From: Chloroflexota bacterium
Lineage (GTDB): Bacteria; Chloroflexota; Chloroflexia; Chloroheliales; Chloroheliaceae
Length of the DNA stretch: 64,000 nucleotides
Reading direction: 5' to 3'
NCBI GenBank assembly: GCA_028287745.1
Contig: JAQBPB010000015.1
Span: 1 to 64,000, forward strand
Below are positions 59,354 to 64,000 of this stretch, in pieces (the first letter of the stretch is position 1; every line of letters begins with the position of its first letter). Below the pieces are notes generated by a model that was given only the letters and a program-made list of their open reading frames with translations, was not told the origin of the DNA and did no database searches. The position numbers and the translations under genes were made by a program.

Positions 59354-61300
59354 TTACAGGCCCAAAGTTTTCCTAAACTTCTTGGAAACCGGCCTGGGCC
59401 GTCTGGTGGGCCGAACCATCCGGTTGAGTGCCGCCAGCAACCGGACCTGGTCAATCGGCTTATCAATCCATTCAATCAGGGCTGGCGGTGACTCGTTGAA
59501 GCTCTGGCGGGTTTCGTTACTATTGACCGAAATGACGATTACCGGTAAACGCCGGGCGCCCGGTTTTTCGCGCAATTCATTCAAGAGCATCAGGCCGCTA
59601 TTACCCGGCAATATTAAATCCAGGGTCAGGGCTGCATAGGGGTTTTTCGCCAGCAGTTCCCTGGCCTGTGCGGTGTTATAAGCAATATCGCAACTAAACC
59701 CGGCTTCTTTTAGCATTACTTTAAGCAGGGTAGCCACATCCAGGTCATCTTCACAAATCAGAATGCGGGGTTGGCCGGACACCACGGGGTTATCCAGTAA
59801 AGCGTTCCGGTCTTCCAGGACCGGCAGTTCAAAATAAAAAGTGGTCTTTACCCCGGGGATGGTTTCGAAGCCGATCAGCCCTTGATGTTTCTCAATAATA
59901 GCCCGTGAAATAGATAGCCCCAGGCCGGTCCCGCCTTTCTGGCGTGTGGCCGAAGTATCTTCCTGGGCGAATTTCTGGAAGATAATTTTGCGGAATTCAT
60001 GGGTAATGCCCGGCCCGTGATCGGTTATGCTTACCCGGACCGTCCCGCCATTATGCACGACCGAGATAAGCACTTTGTCGCCAGGTGGTGAGAATTTGGC
60101 CGCGTTAGCCAGCAAATTCGTCAGGACTTGCAACAGGCGATCGCTATCGCCTATGATCTTAACTTCTGGAATGGCCTGTTCCAGGTGGAACTTTACATCA
60201 AACTGGGTTCCATAGGCCAGGTTGTCTTCCAGGGCTTGCTCAATGACCGGCCCTAATTCCAGGGGGTTCATATCAAAAACCATCTTACCCGACTCAATTT
60301 TCTCAATGTCTAAAATATCGTTGATGAGCCGGACCAGCCGTTCACTGTTTTTGTAGGCAATCTCAACCATGGCGTTAGCCTGGGCCGGGAGTTCCCCGGC
60401 TACCCCGCCCAGTACCAGCCCCAACGAACCACGTATAGAGGTCAGCGGCGTCCTTAGTTCGTGGCTGACCGTCGAAACAAAGTCATTTTTAAGCCGTTCA
60501 ACTTCTTTGCGCTGGGTAATATCCTGGGTCATCACCATCCCGGCAAAGATTTCTCCCTGTTCGTTTTTAACCGGGACGGCTTTTACCCAGAAAGTTTTAT
60601 CGCCTACCCGGTCTTCAAAACTTTCTTCTCGTCCTTCCAGGGCGGCCCGGTAATAAGGCTCCAACTTTTTCACCCGGTCCGGCGACATTACCTCCCAGAA
60701 AGTCCTACCTTCCATTAATTTTGGAAAATAATTGTAGGTTTCCAGCAGGGCGCCTTCCACCTTGATGTAGCGCATTTCGGTATCGTACAAAAATACCGCT
60801 GAGTCGGGCAGGTTACTGGCAAGGGTGCGGTACAACTCTTCGCTTTTCAATAACACCTCGCGGGCCTGCTTGCTTTCGGTTATATCATAGAAGGCGCTAA
60901 GCACAAATCTTTGGTCGTTTATTTCAACAACCTGGGAGGAGGCTATAACAAAACGGGGTTCGGCATCCTTGTTATAAATTATTGTCTCGAATTTCTGGAT
61001 ATTATTTAGTTCGGGTAATAAACTGCTAAGTTGCAGGCGCAGCAGGGGGTTTATTGGGACACCCCGGCTATCAATTTTTTCTAATAATTCTTCCTGGCTA
61101 AACCCGGTAAACTGCCTGAACATATCGTTAATAGCCAGGTAATTGCCGGCTTCCAGGCTGGTCAGGACCATCGGGATAGGGGCGGCCTGTATCAGTTTGG
61201 AGAAGTAGTTATTTGACTCAAGTTCGGCCACCCGCTCGCGCAACCGGGAAATTTCGGCCAATAATTCTTCCTGAGTTGGTTTGCCCGCTTTGTCTGGCAT
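59354..61300 (-). CDS. PAS-PAS hybrid histidine kinase with C-terminal receiver
   Basis: 648 residues, soluble. A short coiled coil at ~8-30, two PAS domains (~31-150, ~155-268), HisKA with His280 (VSHELRTPLTSIRG), HATPase_c (LLANAAKFS, ITDHGPGI, FQKFAQEDTSATR, GTGLGLSI), and a receiver from ~505 with DD and the acceptor Asp in LTLDLILPG. The order fits an oxygen, redox or ligand sensor feeding a phosphorelay. No output regulator is adjacent. Confidence 0.93.
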   Translation of the reverse strand: MPDKAGKPTQEELLAEISRLRERVAELESNNYFSKLIQAAPIPMVLTSLEAGNYLAINDMFRQFTGFSQEELLEKIDSRGVPINPLLRLQLSSLLPELNNIQKFETIIYNKDAEPRFVIASSQVVEINDQRFVLSAFYDITESKQAREVLLKSEELYRTLASNLPDSAVFLYDTEMRYIKVEGALLETYNYFPKLMEGRTFWEVMSPDRVKKLEPYYRAALEGREESFEDRVGDKTFWVKAVPVKNEQGEIFAGMVMTQDITQRKEVERLKNDFVSTVSHELRTPLTSIRGSLGLVLGGVAGELPAQANAMVEIAYKNSERLVRLINDILDIEKIESGKMVFDMNPLELGPVIEQALEDNLAYGTQFDVKFHLEQAIPEVKIIGDSDRLLQVLTNLLANAAKFSPPGDKVLISVVHNGGTVRVSITDHGPGITHEFRKIIFQKFAQEDTSATRQKGGTGLGLSISRAIIEKHQGLIGFETIPGVKTTFYFELPVLEDRNALLDNPVVSGQPRILICEDDLDVATLLKVMLKEAGFSCDIAYNTAQARELLAKNPYAALTLDLILPGNSGLMLLNELREKPGARRLPVIVISVNSNETRQSFNESPPALIEWIDKPIDQVRLLAALNRMVRPTRRPRPVSKKFRKTLGL

Positions 61301-61647
61301 ATAAATTTTGCAAATCCTTTTCCGCCTGTCGTCAGGGTATGGCTATTGCTCTATATTAAGTGAATTTGCCCTGAAACAGTAATATCCTGGGTCATATCGC
61401 TGGTCTTTAGTTTCCGGGTCAGTTCTAGAAGTATATAATAACCGACCCATATATACCCGTAAAGTTGCGATTTAAGCTTTTGTAATCAAACATTTAGTAA
61501 TTAGAAACCTTTTTCTATTATAGATTTCCAACATAACAATAAGTATTACCACAGCCTTAAACGGCTAAAATACAGTAAATACTTTTATTAAATTGGCCGG
61601 GAATTTTCAAAACCAGGTAAGTAGAACTAATTAGAAAGTGTAATTTT
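61301..61647. other. divergent AT-rich gap
   Basis: 347 bases between the hybrid kinase and the NTPase gene. Several AT-rich stretches could serve as promoters, but none is good enough to place. No gene or repeat seen. Confidence 0.5.
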
Positions 61648-63606
61648 ATGCCAGACCTATCTTTAGATAACTCGGGAAATAATTCGGAACAAAAAAATAC
61701 CGCCGGGCCGGCCTCGCTCCCGGTCAACCCGCCAGCTAACAATAAGCCCAGACCTAAAGTAAGAGGCTTAGCCGGAAACCTGTTTAAGGCCGTCGGCCAG
61801 GGCAGGGACGCCATCGGGAATGTCGCCGGTAATACTTTTAATACCCTGACCAACGCGGTCGGTTCGACCGGTCAGTTTGCCGGGCGCGTCTTTGCCGGTA
61901 AGCTTGGCCGGGGTGAAATCCCTAATTACAGCTATGCTGAACTGGCCCGCCTGTTTGAAACATGGCTCCGCAAGCAGAAACGGGGCGAAGTAAAGGGCTT
62001 TACGGCCCTGGTTGACGGGGAAATATTGTACCTGGTAAGTTTGGATGAAAAGGGCTTTTTATCGGGCGACTACCTTTTTGCTTTTGGCGGGACTAATTCC
62101 CGCACCGTAACTTCTTTTGTGGCCGGGCAGAAGATAAATGGCAAACCCTACTCCGGCCTGGCCCTGGTAATCGAGCGGTGGGATGTAACGCGCTTTAGCC
62201 TGGTAAAAGAATTAAGTTGTTTTGTCTGGCGGGACGGCGTGCGGACCGGCAAATCCGGGGCGGCGGTCGATTATGTCTCAAACTGGCTGGTTGACCTGGC
62301 CGGGAGCCAGTTCGAAAAGCGCGACCTCATCGAAGAAAACCGCCACACCCAGAAGCCGCCGGATGCTACTTTCACGGGCCGGGCCGATATCCTGGAGTTT
62401 ATCGCTCGCTCGGTGGTGTCCACCGACCTGGCCGGACAGGGCTTGCCCTGGCTTTTTTCCATCAGCAGTCCTGGTGGGGCCGGGAAAAGTTACCTACTGA
62501 ATGTGATACAGGAAAATTATACGGCCCGCCTGCTTACGGCTCGCCTGGACCACCTGGATTATACCGACGCGAAAGGCGATTTAATCAGCCTGGTCACCAT
62601 CCTTGCGAGCAAGTTTCGCAACGCGGGCTGTCCCACCCCGGCCTTTGACAAGGTCTACCAGCAGCAGTTCCCAGGGCAGGAGACCGCCGAGGAAGCCCCG
62701 CGCTTTTCCAGGGAGGACATCGCTCGCGAGGTGGGCCGGGTCCTTACCGGAGCCGGGGCTAAAAAGCTGGCCTTGCAACTTAGCAATACCTTTAACAAAT
62801 TCTGGTTCGTTAAACACGTACCGGGCTTTATCGGCGTGGGCGCGTCCATAATCGAAATAGGGATTGGACTTTTCGGGCAGGTCACCCAGGAGCAGCAGGA
62901 GGAGATTGATACGCTTTTAGGCAGCCGCCCGGTCCAGGAATTAACCCAGGCTCTGGTCACCGACTTGGCAAAATTTGTGGACCAGCAGCGCGACAAGTAT
63001 TATCTTTGGCGGCGGCCTATGCTGGTTTTCGATACCTATGAACAGGCCGGGCCGGTGGTTGACCAGTGGCTGCGGACGGTCTTGCTGGTAAACCCGGCCC
63101 TGCGCGTCCTGGAGCCGGTAGTGCTGATCGCCGGGCGTTTCGAGCTTTTGACCTACGACTCGCGCTGGTCCGATTACCAGAGCGGCCTGCGGAATTTCCA
63201 CCTGTACCCGTTTGACCTGGCGGAAACTACCGAATACCTGACCAAACTGGGAATCACCGACCCGGGCCGCATCGCCAACCTGTACGAGGTAACCGGCGGC
63301 CTGCCGTTATTCTTGCACCTGGCTGCCAACCTCACCAGCGAGGCCAGTATAGTAAAAGTTTTGGCCGAACGCCTGTTGGAAGAAGTTGAGCCGGAGTGGC
63401 GGAACAGCTTTTTGGAAATGGCCCAGCCGGACGGCTTCAACCTGGAAACGGTCCGGCGCTATACCAACCCCAAGTCCCAGGCCGAAGCCTTTTATGAAGA
63501 ACTGACCCGGGCCTCTTTTGTCGAAATCCGGGGCAACCTGTGGCACTTTCTACCGGCGGTCCGCCAGATTTTCCTGCGTTACCGCGAGCTAAAAGGCCGT
63601 CCTTAG
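61648..63606 (+). CDS. large P-loop NTPase of STAND/AAA type with unknown N-terminal domain
   Basis: 652 residues, not assigned to a named family. Residues ~40-88 are a Gly/Ala/Asn-rich amphipathic stretch (GNVAGNTFNTLTNAVGSTGQ). Residues ~90-225 form a mixed domain I do not recognise. The NTPase starts near 240 (TFTGRADILEFI), with Walker A SPGGAGKS (274-281) and Walker B PMLVFDTYEQ (457-466), then RFELLTYD and a GGLPLFLHLAANL helix that fits sensor II of STAND ATPases. A hydrophobic Gly-rich helix at ~391-411 interrupts the core. It resembles signalling NTPases used in regulation or defence, without a repeat or effector domain that would tell which. Confidence 0.72.
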   Translation: MPDLSLDNSGNNSEQKNTAGPASLPVNPPANNKPRPKVRGLAGNLFKAVGQGRDAIGNVAGNTFNTLTNAVGSTGQFAGRVFAGKLGRGEIPNYSYAELARLFETWLRKQKRGEVKGFTALVDGEILYLVSLDEKGFLSGDYLFAFGGTNSRTVTSFVAGQKINGKPYSGLALVIERWDVTRFSLVKELSCFVWRDGVRTGKSGAAVDYVSNWLVDLAGSQFEKRDLIEENRHTQKPPDATFTGRADILEFIARSVVSTDLAGQGLPWLFSISSPGGAGKSYLLNVIQENYTARLLTARLDHLDYTDAKGDLISLVTILASKFRNAGCPTPAFDKVYQQQFPGQETAEEAPRFSREDIAREVGRVLTGAGAKKLALQLSNTFNKFWFVKHVPGFIGVGASIIEIGIGLFGQVTQEQQEEIDTLLGSRPVQELTQALVTDLAKFVDQQRDKYYLWRRPMLVFDTYEQAGPVVDQWLRTVLLVNPALRVLEPVVLIAGRFELLTYDSRWSDYQSGLRNFHLYPFDLAETTEYLTKLGITDPGRIANLYEVTGGLPLFLHLAANLTSEASIVKVLAERLLEEVEPEWRNSFLEMAQPDGFNLETVRRYTNPKSQAEAFYEELTRASFVEIRGNLWHFLPAVRQIFLRYRELKGRP

Positions 63607-63609
63607 CTG

Positions 63610-64000
63610 CTAAGCCTGGCTTGCCAAAACTTCGCGCAGGTTTTGCATCAGGATATTGGTCTGTTCGGGGGTGCCGACACTTATCCTGAAAGCATTTTTC
63701 AAGAGGGGCTTGTTAAAATAGCGGATAAAGACCCCTCTTGTTTCGAGTGTTTCTTTGATAGCGCGGGCGTTTCCCCGGTGGACGCGGCAGAAGATAAAGT
63801 TCGAGGCGCTCGCCAGCGGCTCAATTCCATCCAACCCCTGCAACAGTCCGAAAAGGCGGGCGCGTTCGGCCACGATTAGCCCGACCTTTTCGTGCAACCA
63901 GGCCGGGTCCTGTAACGAAGCCCGGGCTGCCGCCTGGGCCGCGACGGTTACGTTATAGGGCTGTTTAATCTTCCAGAGGTGCTTGATAATTGCCAGCGGG
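63610..64000 (-). CDS. hisC: histidinol-phosphate aminotransferase, C-terminal part (cut by window end)
   Basis: About 129 C-terminal residues are present; the frame stays open to base 64000. IKQPYNVTVAAQAAA is the PLP-fold I segment of HisC. SNFIFCRV, GVFIRYFNKP and FRISVGTPEQTNIL are the C-terminal landmarks, with the substrate-phosphate Arg in FRISVGT. The enzyme transfers the amino group from glutamate to imidazole-acetol phosphate in histidine synthesis. Only 3 bases separate it from the convergent NTPase gene. Confidence 0.93.
   Translation of the reverse strand, partial: PLAIIKHLWKIKQPYNVTVAAQAAARASLQDPAWLHEKVGLIVAERARLFGLLQGLDGIEPLASASNFIFCRVHRGNARAIKETLETRGVFIRYFNKPLLKNAFRISVGTPEQTNILMQNLREVLASQA

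Overview
The window is one contiguous piece of a bacterial chromosome of moderate GC content. It starts inside a 16S rRNA gene (5' end, minus strand) and ends inside hisC. I see no tRNA, insertion sequence, prophage or CRISPR array. The 16S fragment, the house style of the proteins (Hpt-REC-GGDEF, TPR plus GspE-N/MshEN modules, secreted proteins with long Pro/Thr/Gly linkers) and a form I aerobic CO dehydrogenase fit Chloroflexota best. That placement is inference, because no database search was possible.

Layout. 1-784: 16S 5' end and leader with two strong tandem promoters. 785-3929: operon for 3-hydroxyacyl-CoA dehydrogenase, enoyl-CoA hydratase, chorismate mutase and a GNAT protein. 3976-13534: housekeeping and lone genes (Lon-N domain protein, methyltransferase, phosphohexomutase, alkaline-phosphatase-fold enzyme, DEDDh-DinG nuclease/helicase, HAD phosphatase). 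13693-17212: diguanylate cyclase and AidB-like acyl-CoA dehydrogenase. 17429-24504: secreted sorbosone-dehydrogenase-like protein, B3/B4 protein, membrane aminopropyltransferase with a duplicated membrane half, TPR-MshEN protein, alpha/beta hydrolase. 25052-30019: membrane-anchored low-complexity TPR protein, chemoreceptor-like protein, J-domain protein. 30137-34562: NnrD, histidine phosphatase, and a two-component pair.

34563-36936 is an AT-rich stretch almost without genes. It carries a compact array of hairpins with a minus-strand promoter and a terminator, which I propose as a small RNA. It also carries a GYD-domain gene, one AT-rich orphan ORF, and a GAAC-N4-GTTC palindrome upstream of yebC-ruvC. 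36937-43757: yebC, ruvC, double-GNAT protein, rtcB (clear promoter with an operator-like dyad), and a hybrid kinase with its regulator. 43766-50329: REC-TPR-MshEN protein, then an amide-ligase-type cluster (M29 aminopeptidase, GCS2/YbdK ligase, circularly permuted ATP-grasp) and serB.

50526-56266 is the most interesting region: coxM-coxS-coxL, with the form I copper-site motif AYRCSFR in CoxL. These are followed without a gap by an XdhC-family protein fused to two YHS metal-binding domains, and then by a DUF364 'heavy-metal chelation' protein. Because form I CO dehydrogenase needs both sulfur and copper inserted at its Mo centre, this arrangement suggests a dedicated copper/sulfur maturation branch. 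An ABC-2 exporter pair, a PAS hybrid kinase, a large P-loop NTPase and the 3' part of hisC close the window.
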